Shown piece after piece: positions 26,801-33,312 of a stretch of DNA of 64,000 nucleotides. Position 1 is the stretch's first letter. Each line of letters begins with the position of its first letter. The notes under the pieces were generated by a model, which did no database searches, was not told the DNA's origin, and saw nothing but the letters and a program-made list of their open reading frames with translations. The stretch comes from Siphonodentalium dalli (taxonomy: Eukaryota; Mollusca; Scaphopoda; Gadilida; Siphonodentaliidae): positions 130,899,282-130,963,281 of the forward strand of contig CP136062.1 of assembly GCA_032622095.1 (NCBI GenBank). The letters are read 5' to 3'. The position numbers and the translations under genes are program-made.

Positions 26801-29800
26801 ACTGGAAAATGGAATTGATGACTGAAATCGGACGAGAAGGAAATAACTTTATTTACGTCTGCACAGTGAAATATTGGACCAAATTTTAAAATTTTAAAAT
26901 ATTGAGTAAGCGGGACAACTCAATAGTTTATAGGTATTTTGCACTGACCAATGTGTTTACCATAATAAATGATACTTGTACAGGGTTTTTGCTAGTCAGG
27001 TCCATATGACCTAGGATATGTTGGACATACCATGGTTCAGCCTTTCATGAGCAAATTTTTTAAACCAGAAAAACCACTGTTTGCTTGCAACTGAGAAATG
27101 CAAATAACTTTTTAGAGATGTATATTCACTAAAATTCTAGATCCAAATAAAAAAAAGTTGAAAGCATTTGGTCAGATACCAGTATTAATTACAATGTAGG
27201 CCCTATTCCGAAAATATATGAACAGCGCATACAAACTTTCTGGTTATTATCAACAATGTCTGAATCTACAAAGACACACACTTTGGGCAGATTTTGATTT
27301 AGCCAATCACAGTGGCCATTCCATGGGGGGAAAGGGCGAGATCTTCACTCGTTGAAACTAATGATTGATGTTGATTTGTTTGAGTACTTGGATATCTTGC
27401 TACAGTTATGAAGAGTGGCTATTAAGTGGAGAGTTTATCATGTTGCATAAAAGTGCATAAAATTTCTTTTAGCCTAATAGAGTACCTGGATAGCACATCT
27501 GGATTTTAAAGCTTGAATATCTGGTTTAAGGCATTATTATGAAATTTGTTTTCCTCATAAAGTTTGAAATACAACCAGTGGGCGCCCAAGATAGTCTGTG
27601 ATATTACTTTACTTTAGATGATATTACAGGTACTAACTATAATGAATTTTTAACTGTCTTCATAGTTACTGGACATAAAGTCCCAAAAATAAGGTTTTAA
27701 TCAAGTTTATAAATCGGTATCCTACATTAAGGATCCAAAGTTTTGCAGGCTTAAAAAGCCGTTTCCATGTGCCCGGACTAACATATCTCAAATAAAAGCA
27801 CTAAACACCAAATACCGGCCATATGTCACCTGTTTCCTATAAATAACATACTCAGCTACAACTCTGCAGTGATAAAATCGTTTCGGACGCCAAATTAACG
27901 TAGTTTAAAAAAAAAATCACCATTAGCGACGAGTGATTCGTCGCCATCCATGTTTTCATATACTTATTCAATCGGTAATTGGAAAGACCGGTGTTCTGCA
28001 ACAAATAGTATGTCGGAACACATGCACTTTTTTTCAGAACACCGGTTCCCTTCCCACAATGCTTAGAAACAAAATGGCGATATGGATGACCCAAAATTTA
28101 GTTTTTGGGAAAAAATACTTTTTATTTTATTTTATTTTACTTCTTTCTTTGAAATTTCATGCGATGAAATAAAAACTGATTATTTTATGGAAAAATTGTA
28201 GCAGACTTAGATTTAGAGTGACAGAAATTGTTTTAATTTAGATTTTAAAACCTACTAGGTGTATAGACTATAGTATACAGACTAGATAAGAAAGAATTGA
28301 ATGATGGTAATTGGTTCCTAATACAAGAGACATATTCTGTTTCATTGTTTTATTGGATAATTGTACCCCCCGCAACAAAGTTGTGGGGGGGGGGTATACT
28401 GGAATCAGCTCGCCCGTCCATCTGTCACCCGTCATCGTCCGTCTGTCATCCATGGACACAAATTTGTCCGGAGTTTTTTTCACTCGTTTTTTTTTATCAT
28501 TTTCGTGAAACATGGCACAGACATCAACCACCATGTCACCTGTGCACCTGCGATTATGACATCTGTTGGACTTTTTTTGGTGGATTTATCACCCTTTTTC
28601 GAAATAGAAAATTTTCGCAACATGTATAATTTTTTTCCAAGCATTTATTCCTACAGTTTTTGGTAAATTTTTTTTAAACTTGGCACATATATTTAGTACC
28701 ATGGGAACCTGTGCACCTTCGATTATGACATCTGTCCGACTTTTTATTGTTGAGTTATTCCCCTTTTTTTACTTAGAACATTTTCACAACATGCATAATT
28801 TTGTCCGAGCTTTTATTCCTACATTTATTCCTAAATGTTTACTGACATGTGAAACATCTTAGTGTTTTAAAAACACAGGGGATAACCTTAGTCCCATTGG
28901 GACAGTCATACCTCTAGTTGATTTGTGCTTCAAAGTGTGTCTTTTTATAATATGCTACAAAACCAAAACAACTCAAGCCTTAAGCTTGTTTTAAACAATA
29001 AATCAATTTGAAACCATTTTGGAATTTCAGCATGTAATTTTATTTTTAATTCGACCGAAAGACCAAAGTTTTAGAGGAAAAAAATCTGCTATATATATTT
29101 TATGTTCATAAAAACAAGGCCTTACTGACTATCATTATGTTGTTCTTTATTTCATTTTTAGGATGTACTCCAGAAACAGAAATTGTTGTTTCCCAGAAAA
29201 TTTACCCATCATTGTTAGCTATTGTTATGTTTGTGAGCATATTCTACTTCCAACTGCGGCAATTCAAGCGGCTTTATGAGCATATCAAGAATGACAAGTT
29301 AGTTTTATTTTATATACTTACTGACTACAATTCCAACTGAGTGCATGAACATTTATAAAATAAATAATTTTTAGGGAGTTAGATTAAATACTATCGGCAT
29401 GATTTTTTATATGATACAAAACTGCAGGAACTCCTCTGTGTGTTCGTGGAATATTGGCTGAAAATGTATATAGTGCAAACCAATGACCACATTACGAATT
29501 TGGACTGTTGTTTTGTTTTTTCTTGATAATGTACTGTATACAAGTTACAACTTAAACACCAAGCGTGAATGTTCCATAACTTGTTCACGAGTAGCAGTCT
29601 TACACTCTTATTTGATGCTGGCTTTTTAAGTTTCGTATGGATCCCACCATATGTGTCGCCTCTGGCGCATGACTCGACACTCACATCTCATTGACAATTA
29701 CCTAGATGCAATTCGCCGTGTTATCACATGTGCAGTGACTGCAGTATAAGTTGTAAAATAATCCAGCAATTTGCACATAGTTAATTGTCAATGATATGAA

Positions 29801-30370
29801 CAGACTTTGTTTGGAATGTTTGGTCATATTCGTAATTTTGTATAGAATCACATGAGTTCCATAACTCACACCACTGATTATCAGTAGATGCGGTACCATC
29901 TGTACTTTGAGAAGCCTGGCTCTAGGTCTAGCTTCAGTTTTTTTTTCCATCTGTACAAATATCTCAGTCATGGGTTATCACATCTCAATGAAATTTGGTA
30001 TGATTATTCACCGTAATGAGGACTTTCAAAGAAGTTTTAATTGTTTTATTTGCATTCTTCATTCTTGAGTTACATTGTATTCTCCTTGTTTGTATGCCCA
30101 TCCTAGGCTGTACGCCACATCGGGGTATGCACCGGGCAACAGCCCAGCTCCTGTTCCTAACGAAATTGATTCAATAACCTTTGGCAGTGATTTGAAAATG
30201 AAAATTTTATTTTGTGATAAATAATACTGCAAGTAGCTGAACTGTTGCTATATCTTGATTATTGCAGATATCTAGTCGGCCAACGGCTGGTTAACTATGA
30301 TAAAAGACCAAAGCCAACACCACAACCGGCTACAGCCCCACAGCCCACAGCTGAAGACGAGATGAGGTGA
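2694..30370 (+). CDS. MARCHF6: MARCHF6 (MARCH6/TEB4/Doa10) ER E3 ubiquitin ligase, C-terminal ~735 aa, 19 exons, 5' end outside window
   Basis: This is the gene span; the exons are listed separately. MARCHF6 is a multi-spanning ER membrane E3 ubiquitin ligase of the ERAD pathway, known for degrading sterol-synthesis enzymes, lipid-droplet proteins and N-degron substrates. The 19 exons total 2208 nt and join with matching phases into one open frame ending in TGA at 30368-30370. The spliced protein shows an Asn/Pro/Glu-rich linker, the WDRAAEELTWER-LLGLDGSLVFLEHVFW block, the conserved TEB4-Doa10 (TD) region, about ten further hydrophobic segments, and a C-terminus with LVGQRLVNY. The last matches the Doa10/MARCH6 C-terminal element, with Gly and Asn five residues apart. 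The vertebrate protein is about 910 aa, so the RING-CH domain and first membrane spans lie upstream of base 1. Introns hold many transposable elements, but every exon looks intact. Family assignment is very secure; the first exon boundary is the least certain. Confidence 0.96.
2890..3647 (+). other. MARCHF6 intron, no repeat or gene recognised
   Basis: AT-rich intron between exons 1 and 2 of the window. I see no repeat from the families found elsewhere here. Confidence 0.5.
3648..3709 (+). CDS. MARCHF6: MARCHF6 exon 2 of window
   Basis: Encodes D-NNWNPIEWDRAAEELTWER, nearly identical to the vertebrate MARCHF6 block. Acceptor GTTACAG ends at 3647, donor AGG|GTGAGT at 3710. It ends on a codon boundary. 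Confidence 0.95.
4247..5024. mobile_element. Non-autonomous hAT-like element with 8-bp target duplication
   Basis: Ends are CAGCGTTCGCGATG and CATCGTGAACACTG, imperfect inverted repeats with CAG..CTG termini. Both sides carry the identical 8-bp CTAGTATC (4239-4246 and 5025-5032). An 8-bp duplication with CAG/CTG ends is the hAT hallmark. Subterminal GGCCAAAT/TTGGCC motifs recur near both ends. No transposase is visible in 778 bp. It sits in the intron before the 33-nt microexon. Confidence 0.8.
5290..5322 (+). CDS. MARCHF6: MARCHF6 exon 3 of window (33-nt microexon)
   Basis: An 11-codon exon encoding LLGLDGSLVFL. Acceptor TTTATAG ends at 5289, donor TTG|GTGAGT at 5323. Both ends lie on codon boundaries, so skipping would stay in frame. 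Easily missed by length-based gene finders. Confidence 0.93.
5323..6183 (+). other. MARCHF6 introns around exon 4, nothing further seen
   Basis: AT-rich intron sequence on both sides of exon 4 (5813-5864) with no recognised repeat. Confidence 0.4.
5813..5864 (+). CDS. MARCHF6: MARCHF6 exon 4 of window
   Basis: Encodes EHVFWVVSLNTLFILVF, the start of a transmembrane segment. Acceptor TTTTAG ends at 5812, donor TTTG|GTAAGT at 5865. The last base joins CT of the next exon to make Ala. Confidence 0.93.
6184..6242 (+). CDS. MARCHF6: MARCHF6 exon 5 of window
   Basis: Continues the membrane span and loop: FVPYHIGHLTLVGMKVNEL. Acceptor TTGTAG ends at 6183, donor TTG|GTAAGT at 6243; it ends on a codon boundary. 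Vertebrates have FCPYHIGH here. Confidence 0.93.
6387..6542. mobile_element. Hairpin MITE in MARCHF6 intron
   Basis: An inverted repeat from AATCAAC (6387) to GTTGATT (6542). The inner arms (TGGGCTTATAAAATTGT and complement, then AAGTGGACGAATAACATACT and complement) are near-perfect around a ~30-bp loop. Confidence 0.7.
6543..7514 (+). other. MARCHF6 intron with a short repeat fragment
   Basis: Bases 6895-6965 resemble the tail of the 1.5-kb repeat (AGTCACAGTCTTTAAGTCAGG, CAGTCATTGACTCTCTTG). The rest is unremarkable AT-rich intron. Confidence 0.4.
7515..7624 (+). CDS. MARCHF6: MARCHF6 exon 6 of window
   Basis: Encodes VVASHFEGLITTMMGYIVIA followed by more hydrophobic sequence, one transmembrane segment after the conserved ASHFEGLITT motif. 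Acceptor TTTCAG ends at 7514, donor AA|GTGAGT at 7625; phase 2. Confidence 0.95.
7625..9170 (+). other. MARCHF6 introns flanking exon 7, nothing recognised
   Basis: Intron sequence on both sides of exon 7 (8352-8466). I found no repeat family member, hairpin or additional exon. Confidence 0.4.
8352..8466 (+). CDS. MARCHF6: MARCHF6 exon 7 of window: start of TD region
   Basis: Encodes FRRVLGLCYIVIKVKLLVVV and then EIGIFPMICGWWLDVCSL. This opens the TEB4-Doa10 (TD) region, the most conserved membrane part of the family. Acceptor TTTCAG ends at 8351, donor TTA|GTAAGT at 8467. Confidence 0.95.
9171..9374 (+). CDS. MARCHF6: MARCHF6 exon 8 of window: TD region core
   Basis: A 68-codon exon encoding SMFDATLKDR, APGTSMFIHWLVGMVYVFYF, LLREVLRPGVLWFLRNLND and PEFNPIQE. 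It is almost residue-for-residue the vertebrate sequence and is the best diagnostic exon of the gene. Acceptor TTACAG ends at 9170, donor GAG|GTAAGT at 9375. Confidence 0.98.
9452..9709. mobile_element. Double-hairpin TTAA MITE ('CTTATATATGCGAG' family), copy 1
   Basis: Begins TTAACCCTT and ends AAAGGGTTA. Inside are two consecutive hairpins built from CATTCTCTTATATATGCGAG and TCTCCCATAGGGAGCC. TTAA ends followed by CCC are typical of piggyBac-type target duplication. It is joined to copy 2 by a 136-bp linker that also follows the copy at 39268. Confidence 0.7.
9846..10087. mobile_element. Double-hairpin TTAA MITE, copy 2
   Basis: Starts at TTATCCCTTCCATGACTGGAGC and ends GGGTTAA at 10087, with the same two internal hairpins as copy 1. 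Confidence 0.7.
10143..10776. mobile_element. Pearl/Helentron-like element with CCGT microsatellite
   Basis: Opens with a palindrome (CCCCCGATCTCCGATGGAGA, then TTTGGGGGTATATAG), followed by an imperfect CCGTCCGTCCTT array (about 10186-10286). It ends with a CCGC-CTA-GCGG hairpin just before CACTTG|TT at 10776. A 3' hairpin ahead of CTTG recalls Helitron-type termini. Both long open frames through the array are microsatellite artefacts. Confidence 0.55.
10926..10976 (+). CDS. MARCHF6: MARCHF6 exon 9 of window
   Basis: A 51-nt exon encoding MIHLPVYRHARRFIASV, matching vertebrate MIHLPIYRHLRRF. Acceptor TTGCAG ends at 10925, donor GTT|GTAAGT at 10977; in frame at both ends. Confidence 0.95.
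11222..11322 (+). CDS. MARCHF6: MARCHF6 exon 10 of window
   Basis: Encodes IIFGTTVLLMLWLPIRVIRK and LFSGFLPYNVLLL, a transmembrane helix plus loop. Acceptor TTTTTCAG ends at 11221, donor AG|GTGAGT at 11323; phase 2, completing Ser in the next exon. Confidence 0.95.
11340..11980. repeat. Fragment of 'AACATGGCCGCCAGCAGCCAT' repeat
   Basis: Shows the core units ATGGCCGTCGGCAGCCATCT, CACATCCTACAGTCCACATC and the tail GAGCTACAGTGTCATTAACA shared with 22783-23600 and 30484-31622. The leading end is missing. Confidence 0.55.
11985..12053. repeat. Fragment of TTAA MITE family B
   Basis: Carries TTATTATCTGAACATTTTCT and TAGTATAGAAAGGGTTAA, one end of the family complete at 15174-15404. It ends 79 bp before MARCHF6 exon 11. 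Confidence 0.5.
12132..12315 (+). CDS. MARCHF6: MARCHF6 exon 11 of window
   Basis: Encodes SDSPISELSLELLLLQVVLP, then ALLEQGHTRQWLKGLVKGWT and a hydrophobic tail. The LELLLLQVVLPALLEQGHTRQWLKGLV block is a family signature. Acceptor TTTTCAG ends at 12131, donor CAG|GTAAAC at 12316. Confidence 0.97.
12871..14572. mobile_element. Pearl/Helentron-like element, middle layer (CCCCCCGCAACGAAG family)
   Basis: Starts CCCCCCGCAACGAAGTTAGG with CCGT repeats. Tandem core units read GGGAACCTGTGCACCTGCGA..TTTTTCGACTTAGAAAATTT. It ends with hairpin GTCCCATTGGGAC and CACACCTCTAG. The same start and end occur at 28366-28916. A TA-flanked element interrupts one core unit. Confidence 0.65.
13226..14173. mobile_element. 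TA-flanked TIR element (Tc1/mariner-like, non-autonomous), inner layer
   Basis: Termini CCGTACTGACCCG and CGGGTCAGTACGG are inverted repeats flanked by TA on both sides (13224-13225, 14174-14175). The host sequence on either side rejoins as GTGGAGTTA|TCCCCC, as in intact core units nearby. Subterminal GTGGGCTTAAAC motifs occur at both ends. No transposase ORF in 948 bp. Confidence 0.8.
15174..15404. mobile_element. TTAA MITE family B, complete copy
   Basis: Bounded by TTAA at both ends: TTAACCCTTCCTATACTAAA at the left, AGTACCGGCACAGAAAGGGTTAA at the right. Imperfect terminal inverted repeats, 231 bp, no ORF. Other copies: 19315-19532, about 25404-25622, and fragments at 11985, 55110 and 62975. 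Confidence 0.65.
15434..17021. mobile_element. TTA-flanked TIR element (PIF/Harbinger-like), 1.6 kb
   Basis: Left end GGTGACGTTTACACATAGCC and right end reading inward GGGGGTGTTTATACATTACC are imperfect inverted repeats. TTA flanks both sides (15431-15433, 17022-17024). GCCGGCGAAG motifs repeat near both ends. I see no transposase exon inside, so it is probably non-autonomous. Confidence 0.6.
17025..17280 (+). repeat. Intron segment duplicated around MARCHF6 exon 12, upstream copy
   Basis: Matches 17657-17910 in the same orientation: GTGTTCGGTGGGTTGTAACA, TTGACATCGGTTAAAAG, TTTCTGATAGATTCATGCTG, ATTTGGAATGAATTTCTGT. The copies are clearly diverged, with small indels. Confidence 0.75.
17386..17577 (+). 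CDS. MARCHF6: MARCHF6 exon 12 of window: Pro/Ala-rich loop
   Basis: A 64-codon exon: an acidic start (DNVIYGDDAPLPPQ), a Pro/Ala/Gln-rich loop, then GLGAAHQALLQGGGPTGFQA and YRRPPLFHFR, matching the vertebrate HAAHQAILQQGGPVGFQPYRRP loop. Acceptor TTCAG ends at 17385, donor CGA|GTAAGT at 17578. It is flanked on both sides by copies of the same ~255-bp intron sequence. Confidence 0.95.
17657..17910 (+). repeat. Intron segment duplicated around MARCHF6 exon 12, downstream copy
   Basis: Second copy of the 17025-17280 segment, 80 bp after the exon 12 donor. A ~30-bp match (CTCACATTATGTGCAGCATA) also links 15402-15432 with 17281-17311, so this intron has been rearranged more than once. Confidence 0.75.
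18585..18897. mobile_element. Pearl/Helentron-like fragment
   Basis: Contains GTCCGTCCATCCATCTGCGT, core-like GATGATAACTTTGGTAAGTC twice, and a terminus CCCTAGCGATGCTCTTG|TT like the other elements of this class. Confidence 0.5.
19098..19167 (+). CDS. MARCHF6: MARCHF6 exon 13 of window
   Basis: Encodes the membrane segment VAILIFLMCVTLFSMSLLSL followed by TLP. Acceptor TTTCAG ends at 19097, donor CCTG|GTAAGT at 19168. The final G joins TT to make Val. Confidence 0.94.
19315..19532. mobile_element. TTAA MITE family B, second near-complete copy
   Basis: TTAATATTTTCTATACTAAA at the left, CAGTATAGAAAGGGTTAA at the right, with the same internal order as 15174-15404. Confidence 0.6.
19533..20347 (+). 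other. MARCHF6 intron, nothing recognised
   Basis: AT-rich sequence between the MITE and exon 14 with no repeat or exon recognised. Confidence 0.4.
20348..20529 (+). CDS. MARCHF6: MARCHF6 exon 14 of window
   Basis: Encodes VCIGRNLMSIW, KIHELYTAACGLYICWLLLR and ILNKLKEWSIL; IHELYTAACGLY is conserved to vertebrates. Acceptor TTTCAG ends at 20347, donor CTT|GTAAGT at 20530. Confidence 0.96.
20571..21140. repeat. 'AGCTCACCTGAGACGAAG' repeat, copy 1
   Basis: Opens with the palindrome AGCTCACCTGAGACGAAGTC..CGGTGGAGCT, then CGTCCGTCCGTCAACAATTC, then several ~110-bp units containing TGGGTTCATATTTGG, GGTCACTGGGTCAAAT and CCAGGGCCATAACTC. It begins 41 bp after the exon 14 donor. Confidence 0.65.
21220..22755 (+). 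repeat. 1.5-kb dispersed repeat, copy 2
   Basis: Direct-orientation partner of 1141-2635. It includes the embedded double-hairpin MITE remnant (about 21447-21580), an AGCTCACCTGAGACGAAGC start at 21714, a 19-G run at 22533-22551 and the same TCTTTGACTGTCTTG tail. Confidence 0.75.
22783..23600. repeat. 'AGCTCAACTTGACAAAG' repeat, copy 1
   Basis: Starts TTTAGCTCAACTTGACAAAG..AGTTTAAGCTATTG with CTGTCTGTCTGTCCATC. Core units repeat CACCCTACAGGCCACATC and CATGGCCGCCAGCAG. It ends TCTCCAAGTTGAACTTCAGT..GTCATT, an imperfect inverted match to its start. Confidence 0.65.
24295..24465. mobile_element. Long hairpin MITE 33 bp upstream of MARCHF6 exon 15
   Basis: Left arm ATGTGTTATATACACAATGT..AACGATTCATGTATCGCGAC is repeated in reverse complement at the right, ending CATTGTGTATATAACACAT at 24465. 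The inner part (GTTTTCGTG, ATATCGCGACTCGGCGACC) also pairs. The ATTTATTGAACATTATTTTT and TTTTTTTCAG acceptor region starts immediately after. Confidence 0.8.
24499..24633 (+). CDS. MARCHF6: MARCHF6 exon 15 of window
   Basis: Encodes IIKSLFLCFLLLGVIPLLLG, VLFELVVIIPLRVPADQ and CPIFFPWQ, matching vertebrate PLLLGLLFELV..PLRVPLDQTPLFYPWQ. Acceptor TTTTTTCAG ends at 24498, donor CAG|GTATGT at 24634. A perfect-looking hairpin repeat ends 33 bp upstream of the exon. Confidence 0.96.
24640..25703 (+). other. MARCHF6 intron with TTAGCCTCC-rich segment and MITE B copy
   Basis: About 24900-25290 repeats the word TTAGCCTCC/GGAGGCTAA irregularly many times, a degenerate low-complexity region. About 25404-25622 is a diverged MITE family B copy (CTGATAATAAGTTCAACAAA..GAAATGAAAGGGTT). 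No exon seen. Confidence 0.4.
25704..25793 (+). CDS. MARCHF6: MARCHF6 exon 16 of window
   Basis: Encodes DWALGVLHAKIICAITMMGP and QWWLRHVIEQ; all but a few residues match vertebrates. Acceptor TTTCAG ends at 25703, donor CAG|GTAAGA at 25794. Confidence 0.97.
26170..26302 (+). CDS. MARCHF6: MARCHF6 exon 17 of window
   Basis: Encodes IYNDGWRNMNLLYIINKLCM and PVIGVLGIALSAPYVISKSI plus VPLLG, a membrane span ending in the conserved VPLLG. Acceptor TTTGCAG ends at 26169, donor CTAG|GTGAGT at 26303. Confidence 0.95.
26441..26796. mobile_element. Pearl/Helentron-like element, short
   Basis: Palindromic start CCCCCATTCCAAAAGATGGG..GGGGGTATACTTG. The end is GGGGGTATCCC, hairpin AGCACATGTTGTGCT, then ACCTCTTG|TT. 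Confidence 0.6.
26797..28365 (+). other. MARCHF6 intron, mostly unremarkable
   Basis: Holds only an imperfect inverted pair, ACCGGTGTTCTGCAAC (27990) and TTCAGAACACCGGTTC (28034), around 27930-28090. No exon recognised. Confidence 0.4.
28366..28916. mobile_element. Pearl/Helentron-like element (CCCCCCGCAACGAAG family), copy 2
   Basis: Starts CCCCCCGCAACAAAGTTGTG, has two core units (ATGTCACCTGTGCACCTGCG; GGGAACCTGTGCACCTTCGA) and ends GTCCCATTGGGACAGTCATA..CCTCTAG|TT, the same termini as 12871-14572. Confidence 0.65.
29162..29297 (+). CDS. MARCHF6: MARCHF6 exon 18 of window
   Basis: Encodes CTPETEIVVSQKIYPSLLAI, the last transmembrane span, and FQLRQFKRLYEHIKNDK, which is nearly invariant in animals. 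Acceptor TTTTTAG ends at 29161, donor AA|GTTAGT at 29298. Confidence 0.97.
29298..30267 (+). other. MARCHF6 last intron, repeat fragment only
   Basis: About 29940-30150 shows a pearl/Helentron-like remnant (ATGGGTTATCACATCTCAAT, CGGGGTATGCACCGGGCAAC, CTCCTGTT). Otherwise nothing. Confidence 0.4.
30268..30370 (+). CDS. MARCHF6: MARCHF6 terminal coding exon: C-terminal element and stop
   Basis: Encodes KYLVGQRLVNYDKRPKPTPQ, a Pro/Ala/Gln tail and EDEMR, with stop TGA at 30368. The Gly and Asn of GQRLVN sit where the Doa10/MARCH6 C-terminal element has its two essential residues. Acceptor ATTGCAG ends at 30267. Confidence 0.96.
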
Positions 30371-30483
30371 AGGGTCAGGGTTGTTACAATGGCAATTATA
30401 TAGTCATCTTGCGTGTAATTATGATCCAGTTATTTTGGGTCATTGATTTGCAGAAATTTGTCATGTAACCTGTCCGGAGTTTT

Positions 30484-31622
30484 TAGCTCAACTTGACAAA
30501 ATCAAGTTTGAGCTATTGCTATGGGTTGGCACCTGTCAGTGCATGTATCTATGATCCATCAACAATTTCCTATAGCATGCCCTACAGGTTAAATCTCTCA
30601 TTCGACCACCTAGATGGGAGCTATCAAATTTGAATGATTTTTCGATGAAAAACATGGCTGCCGACAGCCATTTTGCATTTTAATCTTGGCATGACTAAAT
30701 AATTTGGCACACCCTACAGGCCATATCGTTCATCCGCTTGTCACCAAACTTCTAAAATGTTGTACCTGCAGAGCAGAATTTGAATGTTTTCATTGATAAA
30801 CATGGTTGCGGGCAATCATTTTGGATGACAAAATCATTTGGCACACCCTTCAAATCACATCACTCATCCGATCATCAACAAACTTGATATGGATCTTTTG
30901 GGAGCCATCAAATCTTTCTGAATTTTGTTGAAAAACATGGATGCTGGCAGCCATCTTGGATTTTCCTCTTTGCATGACTAAATCCTACCACACACCCTAC
31001 AGACCACATCCCTCATCTGATCACCACCAAACTTCATATGTATCTTCTGAGTGACCTAGATGAGAGCCATCAATTTTTTCCGAAATTTGTAAAAAAAAAA
31101 ACATGGCCACCAGTGGCCATCTTGGATTTTACACTAATCTTTGCATGACAAAAACCTTTAGCACACCCTAGAGGCCACATTCCCCCATCCAATAGTCACT
31201 GAACTTCATATAGATCTTCAGGGTGACCACTAGATATGAGTCATAAATTTTTTTCAAATTTCATTGGAAAAAACCATCTTGGATTTCGCATTTGAATCCA
31301 TCGAAACATACTGCCGCCGAAATGTTTTGAAAATTTACAGACATGTTCAGGATCACTTCTAGATGGGAGCTATTGAATTTGAATGATATTTGATCATAAA
31401 CATTGTGGCCAGCAGCCATCTTGGATTTTACTCTTTCATCACTAAATGTTTTGGTATTCCCTACACCTAACAGTTTCATCCAATTGACCCCAAACTTCAT
31501 ATATCTCTTCAGGTTGAACTGGTATTACTTAAACATTTAAACTTTCTGCATTCCTTATCGCTCTTTTGACTGTAATGTATGACAGTATCCTCTCTCCAAG
31601 TTGAGCGATAGTGTCATTGAAT
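30484..31622. repeat. 'AGCTCAACTTGACAAAG' repeat, copy 2, in probable MARCHF6 3'UTR
   Basis: Starts AGCTCAACTTGACAAAATCA..AGTTTGAGCTATTG 113 bp after the stop codon. It contains about six core units (CACACCCTACAGGCCACATC, CATGGCTGCCGACAGCCAT) and ends CTCTCCAAGTTGAGCGATAG..TGTCATT. Confidence 0.7.
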
Positions 31623-32204
31623 GACACTTTCATTTCAGACTCTGGTGGCTTGTGTTATTTTAAAACAGTACAATGATGCTGTTCAGTCATGGATATCGAC
31701 CAGGATTAGTGTCCGAGGTGTGAAAATTTCAAATATATGTATGTATGCATGTATGGGTGATGGAGGAAAGAATGGAGGTGTGTAAGATTCATGTTTCTCA
31801 ATTCAGTGGACTATTTTTCTAAAATAAAATTGTTGACTGCTATCAATCATAAGATGTCCTGTCAAAAAATCATTCACAAGATCTGAGATGATTTTTGTTG
31901 ATATTTTGTTTTTATGTATTTTTTTCTCTCTTGCATTTGTATTTTTATAATGTTGAACACAGGCCAGATTATGAGCCCGCAGTTTCTATTCCCAGCTCAG
32001 AAATTTTATTTTAATGCACGGTTTGATGCGTTTCATTTGAAAGTTAAAAGATATGTTGATAGAATAATATTTTGGATCTAAAGTGGTTGTCATCAACATT
32101 CCTTTACAACTTTTGCTTCTAAGTTGCAAATACAAATGATATCAACAACATGTTAATTTGTTGCAATGTTCTGTGTACATGCTGTCTCTTGAAGCACAAA
32201 ACTT

Positions 32205-32280
32205 AAGAAATCCAGTAAGATAAGCAGACCACAACCTGGATCAAGAAATCCAGTAAGATAAGCAGACCACAACCTGGATC
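32205..32280 (+). repeat. Exact 38-bp tandem duplication
   Basis: Two identical adjacent 38-bp units (32205-32242 and 32243-32280) beginning AAGAAATCCAGTAAGATAAG and ending CAACCTGGATC, just ahead of the AATAAA at 32297. Perfect identity implies a very recent slip, or an assembly duplication. Confidence 0.95.
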
Positions 32281-32724
32281 TGTATGCAAATATCAAAATA
32301 AAATATTTGACAGTCAAGAATGGACAAATTTTATGGTTTATGATTGCTATAGCTTAAAATTCTGCAACTGTTCATGTGATATCAAGGTTCAGTTTTGCAT
32401 CATAGTAGGTACATTTCTTCGACTAGTTGCTAAATTTATACTTCCATACAATGTTGCATATATGATTAAGCTTTCTGGCTAATAGTTACCTTCCAAAGTC
32501 AATATGCTTAGTCCCTTTGAGTGCAATTCTACTTTGAAATAGCATTGAAAATCCCAATTGTAGATTTATTACAGAAAATTATGAATTTATTATATTGCAT
32601 TTTACTTAGTATTATTTATAGTTTTAAATGTCATTTCCTTGAGACATATTCAGATGCACAGATGATTGGGTCATAATATAGCAAGAATGCTACAATAATG
32701 ATTTCTATCGTGAAAAAATATACC

Positions 32725-33062
32725 TTAACCTCTTCGCTGCTGTGGAGTCCGTAACTATTACGGACGTAAAAGTGCATGTCTTGTGCTATATGGTCTGTAG
32801 GTACTACAGACCTACTTCAGCACACTAGCAGCAGGCCATTATTCATGACTGGAGCTCAGAGATTGGTGCATGAGGAATAACTGTATCTCGGAGTTTCAAA
32901 CAGTGTTTGTTGTTCCACGATTGTGAGCGATAATAGCCTTTCAACTGAGTCAATTTTATGGTTGTCGTGATATTCCCATTATATTTTTCCACTGGAAAAT
33001 AGCAATAACATCACCAGCCCAGCACACGACGTCATAACGTCATTTAGCAGCGAAGATGTTAA
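32725..33062. mobile_element. TTAA-flanked MITE family C
   Basis: TTAACCTCTTCGCTGCTGTG at the left, TTAGCAGCGAAGATGTTAA at the right. CTCTTCGCTGCT and AGCAGCGAAGA are inverted repeats just inside the TTAA target duplications. It contains GTAACTATTACGGAC and GACGTCATAACGTC palindromes. Confidence 0.7.
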
Positions 33063-33312
33063 AGATGTTGTAACTCTTCCATGAACTTTCTGTATAAATT
33101 CGGGGGGTATAAAACAATCATTTTGAGTTAAAGAGACCTATCATCAGGAGCTTCTGTCACTAATATTTTTCTCTAATTATAATTATTTTTCTATGAACTG
33201 GGACCGATATTGTGCATTTTTAGAAAATAACCACAATTTTGTTAGGAATTCTATCTTTTAAAACACTTGAAAGAGAAATATTTGCAAATCAGATGTTTCT
33301 CCTGGAGCACCT

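Larger units (their letters stand above)
30371..32302 (+). other. Probable MARCHF6 3'UTR region with candidate poly(A) signals
   Basis: After the stop there is 113 bp of unique sequence, then a repeat (30484-31622), then more unique sequence. AATAAA hexamers occur at 31823-31828 and 32297-32302. No AATAAA lies between the stop and the repeat, so the transcript probably reads through the repeat. This is inference; the true end is not visible. Confidence 0.35.
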
